Below are positions 23,656 through 33,167 of a DNA stretch of 52,725 nucleotides, one piece after another. Source of the stretch: Solibacillus silvestris_B (GTDB lineage: Bacteria; Bacillota; Bacilli; Bacillales_A; Planococcaceae). The notes under the pieces were generated by a model. The model had not been told where the DNA came from and did not search any database. It saw only the letters and a program-made list of their open reading frames with translations. The position numbers were made by a program, and so were the translations under genes. The stretch spans positions 1-52,725 of the forward strand of contig NZ_JBQCJW010000024.1 of NCBI RefSeq assembly GCF_051967575.1, read 5' to 3'. How positions within the stretch are numbered: position 1 is the stretch's first letter; each line of letters begins with the position of its first letter.

Positions 23656-25263
23656 CTACTTCTTTCGATTTAACAATAACTGGTATGCGGCCATTCGTCT
23701 ACCGAGTGGGATTAAAAACCAGTCCTTTTCCGTCAATACCCGCATTTTGGCTACTGCCGTTATAAAGCTAAATGCACCGAGCACAACAAGCACTATGCTG
23801 TAAATAAGTGCATCAAAACGACTAAAAAAACTCGTGAACACGAAATTTAAGCTAAAAATTGCACCATATACGACGACAATCATAATCATGCAGGCAAGCG
23901 TCAATTTTTTGTAAAACATACGATTTGCCAAGCGGATCGGCGTTATTTTTTTCAAATAAACAATTAATGCGACAGCCGTGAAAAGAAGACCAATATTGCT
24001 CGCGATAGCCGCGCCTAGAATACCGAAATGCGGCAGGAAAATCACATTCCCCATATATTTCAATGCAATCCCCAATACTAAAAATAATGCGGGGATTTTT
24101 AATTTGCTATATCCTTGCAAAACAGCGGTAAACGTTAAAATAATCGATAATGGCACAATTTGAAACGAATAGAGCTTTAATACACCGGAATACGCATCGG
24201 TTTTAAAAAGCATTTGATTGACATATGGCATCACAACAATCAAACCAAGTGCCGCAGCTATGCCAAATAACAGCGAGCTTCGATATGTTAGCTGAATAAA
24301 AGGCTTTGCACCACGGCCGTTTGTTTTATTTGCCTTTAATGCAACAAGCGGCACAATCGCCAACGATAATGAAGTCGCGACGACGATCCCCAGTTGCACA
24401 AGTGGTTGGCCACGGTCATAAACACCTTTTACTTCCATCGCCTGCAACGAATCCATTCCCGATTGGATGAGCATTTTAAATATCGTAAAAGAATCGACGA
24501 GCTGGAAGCATAGCAGCAAAAGCGCACTCATACTAATGGCAATACTATATATCGTCACTTCTTTCAGCACAATCCAAATCCCGCTTTTTATAGCTGTTCG
24601 TCTTGAAGGACGGGGCCGTCTTATCATAAAATACAGCAGCAGCACAATCCCTGCTACTTCTCCTGCTACCGTACCGAGCATTGCCATTTTTCCCGCCGAG
24701 TAGACAGATCCGGTGTATTGCAGCAGCGTAATCGTCCCGACTAAAATAATCGAGACACGGATCATTTGTTCAAAGACTTGTGCATATGCGACCGGCTGCA
24801 TTTTGCTTTCTGCCTGGAAATTCCCTTTTAAAATGGCGAGTATTGGCATACATAATGTAATAAATGAACCAACCTTTAACAATCCTGCCAGCTGCGGGTC
24901 TTCCATTAAATTCGCCAATGGCTGTGCTCCGAAAAACAGCAAACAGAAAAACAAAAGCGACAATGCGGATAAATAATAAAAAATGATGCGCGATACGGAT
25001 TGCTTTTCTTCATATGTGCCTCCGCGTGCTTCAATATCTGCCAGCATTTTTGAAATGGCTACCGCAAATCCGCTCGATGTCCACACGACAAAAAACGAAA
25101 TGAATGGATACACTTGCTGATATACATAAAAACCTTGATCGCCTACCAAATTCTGATAAGGAACACGGTATATCGCACTTAATACTTTCACGATAAGCGC
25201 CGCAACCGTTAAGAGAAGCGCGCCCTTCATATAATTTTTCATCCCAAAACTTTGCGAAGTCAT
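23656..25263 (-). CDS. MOP-superfamily flippase (SpoVB/MurJ type, YabM-like)
   Basis: 535 aa with about fourteen predicted membrane helices. N-terminal MKNYMKGALLLTVAALIVKVLSAIYRVPYQNLVGDQG is the typical opening of the polysaccharide/lipid II exporter family (MurJ, SpoVB, YtgP). The position between spoVT and yabN matches B. subtilis yabM. The substrate is not fixed by sequence; a lipid-linked cell-wall or spore-cortex precursor is most likely given the neighbours. ATG 25263 was chosen over an upstream start because AGGA lies 6 nt before it and the protein then starts in the family-typical way. The stop is 9 bp before mazG. Confidence 0.9.
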   Translation of the reverse strand: MTSQSFGMKNYMKGALLLTVAALIVKVLSAIYRVPYQNLVGDQGFYVYQQVYPFISFFVVWTSSGFAVAISKMLADIEARGGTYEEKQSVSRIIFYYLSALSLLFFCLLFFGAQPLANLMEDPQLAGLLKVGSFITLCMPILAILKGNFQAESKMQPVAYAQVFEQMIRVSIILVGTITLLQYTGSVYSAGKMAMLGTVAGEVAGIVLLLYFMIRRPRPSRRTAIKSGIWIVLKEVTIYSIAISMSALLLLCFQLVDSFTIFKMLIQSGMDSLQAMEVKGVYDRGQPLVQLGIVVATSLSLAIVPLVALKANKTNGRGAKPFIQLTYRSSLLFGIAAALGLIVVMPYVNQMLFKTDAYSGVLKLYSFQIVPLSIILTFTAVLQGYSKLKIPALFLVLGIALKYMGNVIFLPHFGILGAAIASNIGLLFTAVALIVYLKKITPIRLANRMFYKKLTLACMIMIVVVYGAIFSLNFVFTSFFSRFDALIYSIVLVVLGAFSFITAVAKMRVLTEKDWFLIPLGRRMAAYQLLLNRKK

Positions 25264-25394
25264 TCTATTTCCTTCCTCTGCTTCATACAATGTATTAATT
25301 ATATCATGAAAGCACATTCATATTTTCACTAGACATTTACAACATAAAGTCTGTTATCGGGCATCTTTATTATTGCTGCATGAAAGCAAAATAA

Positions 25395-25418
25395 AAACGC
25401 CCATTCATATGGACGCTT
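25395..25418 (-). terminator. spoVT terminator
   Basis: 10-bp stem with two G-U pairs (25395-25404 with 25409-25418) and a 4-nt loop, followed by TTATTTT on the minus strand, about 11 bp after the spoVT stop. Confidence 0.75.
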
Positions 25419-25428
25419 CTACATGATT

Positions 25429-25965
25429 TTAGTTTTCCATTTGCTTCGCCAAAAAATTTGCTGCGGTTTCTGCTGTCTTTTGTTCAATTTCTCCGATGAA
25501 ATGCGCTCTTGATATTAAATAAATAGCGCCTATTGGGTCCCCATTCGAAACTATAGGCACGATGCAATATGATTTCACTTGTTCATACTGTCCAGCTACA
25601 AGTTCAATCGACATTTCCAGCTTTTCACTAACAGGTGATCGGTTTTTTATAATATCTTCCGCAAAAACCGTTAAACGTCTCGTGACATAATCCTTTTTGG
25701 AAACACCTGCAACGGCGATCATTTCATCGCGGTCGCTTATTAATGTTGGTGTACCTAATGTTTCAAATAATGATTCCGCATATTGTTGTGCAAATTCACC
25801 TAAGTCGTTAATCGGTGAATACTTTTTTAAAATCACTTCTCCTTCGCGGTCCGTATAAATTTCCAACGGGTCTCCTTCACGAATGCGAAGTGTTCTTCTA
25901 ATTTCTTTTGGGATAACAACACGACCTAAATCATCGATGCGGCGAACTATTCCTGTTGCTTTCAT
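25429..25965 (-). CDS. spoVT: Stage V sporulation transcription regulator SpoVT
   Basis: Forespore regulator that tunes sigma-G-dependent genes, including small acid-soluble protein genes. Residues 1-50 form an AbrB-type swapped-hairpin DNA-binding domain (MKATGIVRRIDDLGRVVIPKEI), nearly identical to the AbrB in this window. Residues 60-178 are a GAF-like domain. 178 aa, same as B. subtilis. Preceded by a very good sigma-G promoter. Confidence 0.97.
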   Translation of the reverse strand: MKATGIVRRIDDLGRVVIPKEIRRTLRIREGDPLEIYTDREGEVILKKYSPINDLGEFAQQYAESLFETLGTPTLISDRDEMIAVAGVSKKDYVTRRLTVFAEDIIKNRSPVSEKLEMSIELVAGQYEQVKSYCIVPIVSNGDPIGAIYLISRAHFIGEIEQKTAETAANFLAKQMEN

Positions 25966-26011
25966 CGTTTATGTTCCCTCACTTTCACATCAATTCACAG
26001 CATGATGCTAC

Positions 26012-26041
26012 TAGTATGGTAAGAAAAACATGAAACTATGC
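26012..26041 (-). promoter_or_regulatory. sigma-G promoter of spoVT
   Basis: Minus strand: -35 GCATA (26037-26041), 18-bp spacer, -10 CATACTA (26012-26018). Both elements fit the sigma-G consensus GHATR / CATNHTA exactly. spoVT is sigma-G-dependent in B. subtilis. Confidence 0.75.
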
Positions 26042-26218
26042 ATCAATGCAAAGTAATAAAAAACTTAAATCTCGTCTTGCTTTTTTCAAAAGTGATATTT
26101 ATTGCCTACTTTAAAACGATGGGAAATAGGAAATTACAACGGTTTCATGCCATTAAAGTTTTGTTTTTATGAGAACGGAAATAAAGAATTAAGATAACTC
26201 TTTTTGGAGGTGCTTACA

Positions 26219-26530
26219 ATGTTAAAAGTGGATCGAGTTACTTCTACACCCGACGCATATCGTCAGCAGCAATATTACGCAGGCACACATTTAGCTTTTT
26301 ATCCAAATTTATTAAAAGAACGCGACGTTGCGATTTCCAAATTTGAAAACGGAATTTTTAAACGCTATTTGGAAAAACCGAATGGACAACGTGATCTCAT
26401 TTCTGCTTCCACTACGAGAGAAAAGCAATTATTAGGTTTGCGTCAGGAACATCGTAATCGCGAGGAACTATTTCAGCGCTTAAATTATTCGGGCGGTGTA
26501 CATTATAGTGTCCAACAGACTATCCTTTAA
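26219..26530 (+). CDS. Uncharacterised 103-aa soluble protein
   Basis: No family recognised. The product is 103 aa, hydrophilic, without cysteine, membrane helix or signal peptide. A Tyr/Gln-rich N-terminal part (DAYRQQQYYAGTHLAFYPN) is followed by a charged helical C-terminal half (TTREKQLLGLRQEHRNREEL). ATG 26219 has an excellent GGAGGTG 6 nt upstream. It is the only plus-strand gene between spoVT (divergent) and mfd (convergent) and ends at a strong shared terminator. B. subtilis has no gene at this place as far as I know. No convincing promoter was identified in the 250-bp gap it shares with spoVT. Confidence 0.75.
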   Translation: MLKVDRVTSTPDAYRQQQYYAGTHLAFYPNLLKERDVAISKFENGIFKRYLEKPNGQRDLISASTTREKQLLGLRQEHRNREELFQRLNYSGGVHYSVQQTIL

Positions 26531-26552
26531 TCCATTACTTGTTTCCGCTCAT

Positions 26553-26603
26553 AAAAGAGAAGGGATGTTAAAGCGCAAAAACTTTTAACATCCCTTCTCT
26601 TTT
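26553..26603. terminator. Bidirectional terminator between the orphan gene and mfd
   Basis: Stem of at least 17 bp (26556-26572 with 26584-26600), extended by A-T pairs, with T-runs on both sides (plus: TTTTTTT; minus: TTTTATG). It ends both convergent transcripts. Confidence 0.92.
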
Positions 26604-26604
26604 T

Positions 26605-29600
26605 TTATGAATCTTTTTTCGCGGATACGATAAGTTGCATCATTTTTTCTACGACATCGAATGGTAGATGATTGCCGCATTTATGATAATCTATTGTTAT
26701 CACGAGATACGCCCCTTCCATGCCAAATCCGACTGCACGGCCGAATTCCATCGATTGCTCCACAATTTGCGCGCCGTTTACATTGGCTGTTCCTTCTTCT
26801 GAAAGGATGATTGATACTGTTTGCTGCTTTTCTTTAATCGAAAGCACGCCAGCCTCGGCAGCCCACACTTTCATGCGCGCAATACGCATAAGCCTCTCTG
26901 TTTCCACCGGTAAATCTCCGAAGCGATCTTGCAATTCATCTATGATTTCCAAATAATCTTCTATCCGTTCCATTGCTTTAATTCGCTTATACATCTGAAT
27001 TTTTTGATAGCCATCCGGAATATACGCATCCGGGATATAGGCATCGATATGCAGCATAACTTCGATTTCTTGCTTCTCTTCCTTTTTCACACCGCTGCGG
27101 CGTTCTTCCACAGCCTCTTCCAACATTTGCGAATACAAGTCAAAGCCTATGGAATCAATAAAGCCATGTTGCTGGGCACCAAGTAAATTCCCCGCACCGC
27201 GGATCGACAAGTCACGCATCGCAATTTTAAAGCCCGAGCCGAGTTCTGTAAATTCTTTTACCGCTTGCAACCGTTGTTCCGCCACTTCCGTCAGCACTTT
27301 GTCCCGCTCATACATAAAATATGCGTACGCAATTCGGTTCGAGCGACCAACACGCCCGCGCAACTGATAAAGCTGTGAAAGACCCATTCGATCTGCATCA
27401 TGGACGATTAATGTATTGACATTCGGAATATCGACGCCTGTTTCAATAATTGTCGTCGTCACGAGCACATCATATTCCCCATCAATGAACGATAAAATAA
27501 CCGATTCAAGCTTTGCCTCAGTCATTTGACCATGCGCAAACGCAACACGCGCATCAGGAACGAGCATTTGAATTTCCTCCACGCGTCTTGCAATATCCTC
27601 TACACGGTTATATAAATAAAACACTTGTCCACCGCGCGCCATTTCACGTTCAATCGCCTCACGAATGAGCGCTCCATTATGCTCCATCACATATGTTTGG
27701 ACAGGGAAACGGTTTTGCGGAGGTGTCTCAATTACAGATAAATCACGTACTCCAACCATCGACATATGAAGTGTACGCGGAATGGGTGTCGCTGTTAATG
27801 TTAAAACATCGACATTCGTTCGCAATTGCTTAATTTTCTCTTTATGCGTCACACCAAAACGCTGCTCCTCATCAACGATAAGCAGGCCTAAATCCTGATA
27901 TACAACATCCTTTGATAAAATGCGATGTGTACCGATCACCATATCGACCGTTCCTTCACGCAAACCTTTTAATGTATCCGTTTGCTGCTTTTTCGTGCGG
28001 AACCTGCTCAATAACCCGACATTGATCGCATAGTCTTCAAAACGCTTTGAGATCGTTTCGTAATGCTGTTGCGCCAAAATCGTTGTCGGCACTAAAAAGG
28101 CTACTTGCTTGCCATCCAAAATCGCCTTGAAAGCGGCACGGATCGCCACCTCGGTCTTCCCGTAGCCTACATCACCACAAACGAGGCGATCCATCGGGCG
28201 TTCGCGTTCCATATCTATCTTCACTTCGGCAATCGTCCGTAATTGATCCTCTGTTTCCTCATATGGGAAAGCTGCCTCAAAGCTCCGTTGTTCATCTGAA
28301 TCCGGAGAAAATGCAAAGCCCTTCTCTGCTTCGCGTTTTGCATACAGCTTTATTAAATCATCGGCAATATCCTGTACAGCATTCGAAACTTTCGTACGCG
28401 TTTTTTTCCATTCCGTTCCGCCAAGTTTATGAAGCTTTGGTTCTTTTTCGCCTGATGGCACATAGCGCTGAATCAGCTCGATCTGATCGACGGGCACATA
28501 CAATTTATCATCTTCACGATAGCGCACATGTAAATAATCCTGATGTGTTCCGTTTACGACAAGTGTTTCGATACCGATGTATTTCCCGATGCCGTGATGC
28601 ACGTGAACAACATAATCACCTGGCTTAATTTCGGTATATGATTTAATACGCTCAGCATTCGTCATTTGCTGTGGACGCGATTTTTTCTTCGCCTGTTGCT
28701 TAAATAGCTCATCATCTGTTACGACTGCTATTTTTTGCAGTGGCAGTTCAAAGCCTGATGACAATGCGGTATTCACCAAATAAATGCCCGGCGACTCTGC
28801 ATAGCCAATCGTTGATGCGATATGGTAGTCATCCAGCAAATTTTGCATTGCCTTTATGCGGTTTTCTGAATTTGCCGTAAATAAAACAATAAACTTTTCC
28901 TGTGCCCAACGCTCGATTTCATTTTGCAGCAAAGCAATTTGTCCATGAAACTGCTGCATCGGTTTGCATGAGAAGTTGACCGTCTTTTTGATTGTGACCC
29001 CTGCAAATGTGCGGGTAAACAGCGCAAAATAAATCTTCTGTTGTACTAACATTGAAAGCACTTCTTTCAATGAATGCGAAGGCTTTACCTCATGAAGCAT
29101 TTTCCCTTCTTCAATCAGCGAGATGAACCATTCATTTCCTCCCGCTCCCATGCTTCCATCACCTCTTGGATTCTCCCCAGTTCATCAAACAAAATAAGGC
29201 CGTCCCTCAGGAAGTAATCTCCTAAAAAGTGCGGCTTGCCGAATAATAAGGATCCGTATTTCGCGATATGATCTGGTAAATGGCCATGGCGAAGCAGTTC
29301 AATATCGTGTTCGATATTTTGCATAAGCAACTCTTGCGTTTCTTGTTTACGGACCTTTTTCAAGCTAGCTGCCAGTGCTATTTCTAAACGCTCCGCAAGT
29401 GCGATTCGTTCATCCTTCGTAAGGAGCAGCTCTGTTGCAGGCAAAATTTTTATACTATCCAATTTATCGATAGAGCGCTGATCATCCGCAGAAAACGTGC
29501 GAATCGAATCCACTTCTGTATCGAACAATTCAATTCGTATCGGATTTTGCGCATATGGCGGGTAAATATCCAAAATTCCCCCACGCATCGCAAATTCGCC

Positions 29601-30116
29601 TGGTGTTGTTACCATTTCCGTTCGTATATAGCCCATTTCGACGAGCTTGTTTAACCAATATGCAATTTCGATATCCTTGCCTAAAGTTGTTGAAAGCTCG
29701 TACCCGTTCCAATCATTGGGCGCATTCAGCATATTGCGCAGCCCGGCCGCTGGGATAATGTATATGCCGCGCTCTTTATTGACCAATCTCCCTAATGTCG
29801 CAATACGCTGTGCACGCAATTCAGGCGAAGAAATCGTCATATTCGCTGCGATAAATTCCTCGGCCGGGTAATAATGCACATGATTCTCGCCGACTAATGC
29901 ACTTAAATCATCGAGCATTTTCTGTGCTTGCAGCAAGTTTGACGAGATGATATAAATCGGTTTATTCGTCTCCTGATAAATCGTATGAATCAATGCCGGC
30001 CTTGCACTGCCTGTTAAACCTGTCACGAGGTTGTCATTAGCTATGTTTTTCTTTATTTGCTCTATAAAATTATCAATCTGCTTATCTTTTTTAAATAATT
30101 GATGAATTGTATCCAC
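26605..30116 (-). pseudogene. mfd: Transcription-repair coupling factor Mfd, interrupted by a 1-nt frameshift
   Basis: Mfd removes RNA polymerase stalled at lesions and recruits UvrA. Two abutting frames together cover the whole protein. The first (from GTG 30116, GGGG 7 nt upstream) holds the UvrB-like N-terminal domains and ends at TGA 29115. The second starts out of frame at about 29151 and carries the RNA-polymerase interaction domain (DKLYVPVDQIELIQRYV), the translocase (GDVGYGKTEVA, VDEEQRFG, RGRVGRSN) and the D7 domain. Near 29135-29137 the minus strand reads GGAAATG; one more A would give EREENEW and restore a 1170-aa protein. It may be a sequencing error in a homopolymer or a true knock-out. 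Confidence 0.9.
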
Positions 30117-30200
30117 GCATAATCCCCTTCCTCTTTTCAATGAAACGAATATGTAAATGGAAAAAGCCTTGGCGCACTATATACGACCAAAGCAACTCCT

Positions 30201-30428
30201 TTACTGTAACCATTTTTTTAGCGCATAATAATCGGGAAACTGACGCAATGACTCTTCACAGTGTTCACAAATGCTATAAACGGTCGTTTCTCCCCGTTCA
30301 TCTTTCTTTATGAAGTCATCGATCTCACCTATTTCAAATAAATGAAGCTTTTGAACCGTTTCTTCTGCATTGAAAGGCAAAGTACCAATCTCTACCTCAC
30401 AATGTCTGCAGCGGTAGCGTACAGGCAT
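30201..30428 (-). CDS. fin: Anti-sigma-F factor Fin
   Basis: 75-aa zinc-finger-like protein with C7-x-x-C10 and C54-x-x-C57. In B. subtilis Fin (YabK) is made under sigma-F and then inhibits sigma-F, helping the switch to sigma-G. The place between pth (spoVC) and mfd is conserved. ATG with AAAGGAGG 9 nt upstream. The C-terminal half (EHCEESLRQFPDYYALKKWLQ region) fits the family. Confidence 0.9.
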   Translation of the reverse strand: MPVRYRCRHCEVEIGTLPFNAEETVQKLHLFEIGEIDDFIKKDERGETTVYSICEHCEESLRQFPDYYALKKWLQ

Positions 30429-30463
30429 CTCCCATGGCCTCCTTTAAACACTTATGTATATTA

Positions 30464-30493
30464 AAGTCTAACCATTATTTGATTAATTTATGC
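30464..30493 (-). promoter_or_regulatory. Probable sigma-F promoter of fin
   Basis: Minus strand: -35 GCATA (30489-30493), 15-bp spacer, -10 GGTTAGACTT (30464-30473), fitting the sigma-F pattern GYATA-N15-GGNNANAHTR except at the last position. The -35 lies in the last codons and stop of pth. Confidence 0.5.
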
Positions 30494-31051
30494 GCCGTTA
30501 AATTTGTTCATCACTTCTAAAAACGGCTTTGTTAAAGCTGTTTCAATAGCGTCACAGCTCTTTTCGACAGCTTCTTTTACAATTGGCTGATCCTCTTTTG
30601 AAAATTTGGCCAATACGTAATCCGCAACTTTCATGCCTGCTGGCGGACGGCTTACTCCGACACGGATTCGATTAAATTCCTGTGTCCCTAAGTGCTGAAT
30701 TAATGACTTAATCCCGTTATGTCCACCAGCACTTCCTTTGCCGCGTAATCTTAATTTACCCGTTTCCAGATCTAAATCATCATAAATAACAATAATATCT
30801 TCAATTTCTATATCAAAATAATCCATTAAAGGACGAACACATTCTCCTGATAAATTCATATATGTTAATGGCTTCAATAAAATGACTTTTCCTTCAGGAC
30901 GATGGGCCATTGCATACATACCATTAAATTTCGTTTGATTTAATGGCGCATTCCACCGATTTGCCAATTCATCAATCACATCAAAACCTATATTATGGCG
31001 TGTATGTTCATATGGTTTCCCAGGATTCCCTAAACCAATAATTAATTTCAC
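30488..31051 (-). CDS. pth: Peptidyl-tRNA hydrolase
   Basis: Recycles peptidyl-tRNAs released from ribosomes; known as spoVC in B. subtilis. Motifs: LGNPGKPYEHTRHNIGF with catalytic His19, KPLTYMNLSG, IYDDLDL and GKGSAGGHNGIKSL. GTG 31051 was chosen because the product then starts MKLIIGLGNPG and AAGGA lies 11 nt upstream. An ATG four codons earlier sits directly on that ribosome site. 187 aa, normal length. Confidence 0.95.
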   Translation of the reverse strand: MKLIIGLGNPGKPYEHTRHNIGFDVIDELANRWNAPLNQTKFNGMYAMAHRPEGKVILLKPLTYMNLSGECVRPLMDYFDIEIEDIIVIYDDLDLETGKLRLRGKGSAGGHNGIKSLIQHLGTQEFNRIRVGVSRPPAGMKVADYVLAKFSKEDQPIVKEAVEKSCDAIETALTKPFLEVMNKFNGA

Positions 31052-31123
31052 TAGTAATCGCATCCTTTTTCTCTAATCGCCTTTATTTTATCATATATTT
31101 CAATTAAAAGTATGTATCGTCGA

Positions 31124-32335
31124 TTACTGCTGCGATAATGAAACCTTTCGCTTTTTCCTGACAATATACAGCACAAAAAACGCAACTGCTGCTAAAAAGC
31201 GCATCGCCGTCGATAAATACATCGCAATTTGCATCGAATAAGTTTCGAGCAGCCAAATGCCTATTTGCGGCGAAATAAAAGCTATGACGGCAAGCAGCAC
31301 ATTGTAAGTTGTAATACAATACGTGCGCACATCTTCCGGAGAGTTTTCCAAAAGCAAATTAAATAAAATCAGCACGGTCCCGGATACAAAGAATCCTGAC
31401 AGTACAAACATCACGACCAAATAATAATGATTCGTTGATAAAACCGTAAGCAGCGGGGCCGTCGACATCCCAAAGGCTACCCAGACAAACACACGCATAT
31501 TCCCGTGTTTTTGCGACCATTTCCGCCATAATGAAAATGAAAAAATTTGTGCAACCATGCTGCCGACATTAAACATGCTGATCCAGAAAATGGTTGCTTC
31601 AGCATAACGAATATTATAAATATTGAATAATCCCCATGCCATTTGCCAGCCAAAATTAAAAACGAGCGCAACTACCAAAAACAGTACGTATTGATTATCT
31701 TTGAAAATTACCCAATTCATTGCACGCTTCTTTTCTTTATTCACTTCCCGGATCGGTTCATCATGCTTCATTAAAAAAATCAATTCCACAACCCCGATTA
31801 AAAATGTAAACATAAATAGAATTTGATATGTCATCGCATTTGCGGTTGCGTCTCTCATGACAATACCAATTACTAATGTAACGACCAGACCAACAATCGT
31901 AAGCAGTCGATTGCGGTCACTGAAAAATTGTGCCCGCCTATGGTCTTCTATAATATTGCCGATAAATGTCTGCCATCCCATATTCGCCATCGTGTTCGGG
32001 ATACTCATCGCCGCAATCAGCCCAAGTAATAGCCAGGAGCCAAAACTGCCTGGCACATAGCTTACAAATGCGATTAATAAAAATACAAATCTTGCTGCTA
32101 ATACTGAAAACGCCACTAATCTTTTTTGCTCAATCGCCCGGTTCAGTAAAATTGCAGCCGGTAGTGTCATTAAGAGCGTAACTAATGGTGGAAGCGAACT
32201 AATCAAGCCTACTTGATAGTTAGTCGCACCAAGTATCGTCATCGCAAAGATTGGGATATAGCTATTTGACATATTTTGAGCAACAGCAGATGCCATCCCA
32301 TGATAAATGCTCATTTTTTCATTATGTGTTCTCAT
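31124..32335 (-). CDS. MFS transporter, substrate unknown
   Basis: 403 aa with about twelve predicted membrane helices, a cytoplasmic loop between helices 6 and 7 (MKHDEPIREVNKEKKR) and a basic tail. Typical major facilitator fold; no motif fixes the substrate. ATG with AGAGG 5 nt upstream. It is inserted between rplY and pth, which are adjacent in B. subtilis, together with the non-coding repeat stretch upstream. No terminator was seen before pth (72 bp), so its transcript may read into pth. Confidence 0.85.
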   Translation of the reverse strand: MRTHNEKMSIYHGMASAVAQNMSNSYIPIFAMTILGATNYQVGLISSLPPLVTLLMTLPAAILLNRAIEQKRLVAFSVLAARFVFLLIAFVSYVPGSFGSWLLLGLIAAMSIPNTMANMGWQTFIGNIIEDHRRAQFFSDRNRLLTIVGLVVTLVIGIVMRDATANAMTYQILFMFTFLIGVVELIFLMKHDEPIREVNKEKKRAMNWVIFKDNQYVLFLVVALVFNFGWQMAWGLFNIYNIRYAEATIFWISMFNVGSMVAQIFSFSLWRKWSQKHGNMRVFVWVAFGMSTAPLLTVLSTNHYYLVVMFVLSGFFVSGTVLILFNLLLENSPEDVRTYCITTYNVLLAVIAFISPQIGIWLLETYSMQIAMYLSTAMRFLAAVAFFVLYIVRKKRKVSLSQQ

Positions 32336-32491
32336 AACGGCCTCTAATTTTCTTAATATTTACTCATCTTTATCCCATTATACTGATTTTCTTTCGGATG
32401 TCGAAGTTTTTTTAAAAGGTATTTTTAAGAGGAAATCAGCCTGCATACATCGCACCGTGTGGAAGCAATTGAAAAAAAGATAACGAACAAA

Positions 32492-32625
32492 AGCGCCCTT
32501 TCAATTCCGAGTGGGCAAAACACCGCGTCGAGTGGCATACCCCCAATGACTTACATCGTGTGAGCCGCAAGTTTTGGAGGACCCCACGCAAAAGTAAACG
32601 TTCCACAACTTTTGCAGAGGGCGCT
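32492..32625 (-). repeat. Structured GC-rich repeat element, copy A
   Basis: A GC-rich island in AT-rich DNA with nested inverted repeats. The outer stem is AGCGCCCT/AGGGCGCT (32492-32499 with 32618-32625). Inside are CAAAAC/GTTTTG flanked by GTGGG/CCCAC (about 32511-32521 with 32571-32587) and a hairpin GCAAAAGT/ACTTTTGC (32588-32595 with 32608-32615). A 73-codon minus frame runs through it, but it has no ribosome site and unlikely composition. A shorter, diverged copy lies inverted at 33004-33059. It looks like an interspersed repeat or structured RNA. Confidence 0.55.
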
Positions 32626-33003
32626 GGAAATCTGTCTTCTTTATTCAGGGCTTCCATTTCAATTAACAGTTTTTTACTGGCATAACAATCGGTCTCGTTT
32701 CTTTAAGAAATATGTCTAATATTTTATTCGTTAGCTGAATATCCCCGAGGAAAATTTATGCGAATTTTAAGCGAAGCGGCAAGATGGTGACCGAAAAAAA
32801 GAGGCGGATTCCCGAAATTTGAGACAAAGGGAGCCGCTGTTAACGGTTGAGGAATCTGTTTAAGTGCCCACTCCAATAAATAGACGGAAAAAATCCCATA
32901 ACTTAATGGAGAGCCAGAATTTCCCTATAAATGGTAATTTTATCTAAATTGATATAGGGAGGGCTTATTTTCATTAAAAAATTTAAATAATCTTAGTTTT
33001 TCC
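32626..33003. other. Non-coding spacer between the two repeat copies
   Basis: No plausible gene. One imperfect hairpin at about 32802-32837 (GCGGATTCCC with GGGAGCCGC). The rest is AT-rich and without recognised elements. Together with the repeats it forms an 800-bp stretch without genes between the MFS gene and the rplY terminator. Confidence 0.4.
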
Positions 33004-33059
33004 ACGTCCTTCTTTTGCACGGAGGAGCCAAAAGGTGCGAGGGGTTGGCGCGGTTTGCC
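33004..33059 (+). repeat. Structured repeat element, copy B (short, inverted)
   Basis: Plus strand shares an ordered series of blocks with the minus strand of copy A: ACGT, CTTTTGC, GG-GG, CCAAAA, TGCG, GGGGT, GCGCGGT/GACGCGGT and TTTGCC. The similarity is by eye and has gaps. The middle part of copy A is missing here. The inverted arrangement of two diverged copies within 0.5 kb supports a repeat family. Confidence 0.4.
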
Positions 33060-33125
33060 TGAACCGGTACAACACTTTTTGTAAAGTTATCTTCAATGCC
33101 AGAATCTATAGTTTCCTTAACAATG

Positions 33126-33152
33126 AAAAAACCGCCCTATATAATAGAGCGG
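33126..33152 (-). terminator. rplY terminator
   Basis: 8-bp stem with one G-U pair (33132-33139 with 33145-33152), followed by TTTTTT on the minus strand, 15 bp after the rplY stop. Confidence 0.85.
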
Positions 33153-33167
33153 CTCTGCAATATTTCC

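Noticed and set aside
29115..29151. Programmed -1 frameshift in mfd
   Set aside because: No canonical slippery heptamer, upstream Shine-Dalgarno stimulator or downstream pseudoknot was seen; mutation or sequencing error is simpler.
32436..32657. Open minus frame of 73 codons in the gap after the MFS gene
   Set aside because: No ribosome site, unusual composition, and it coincides with the structured repeat; treated as non-coding.
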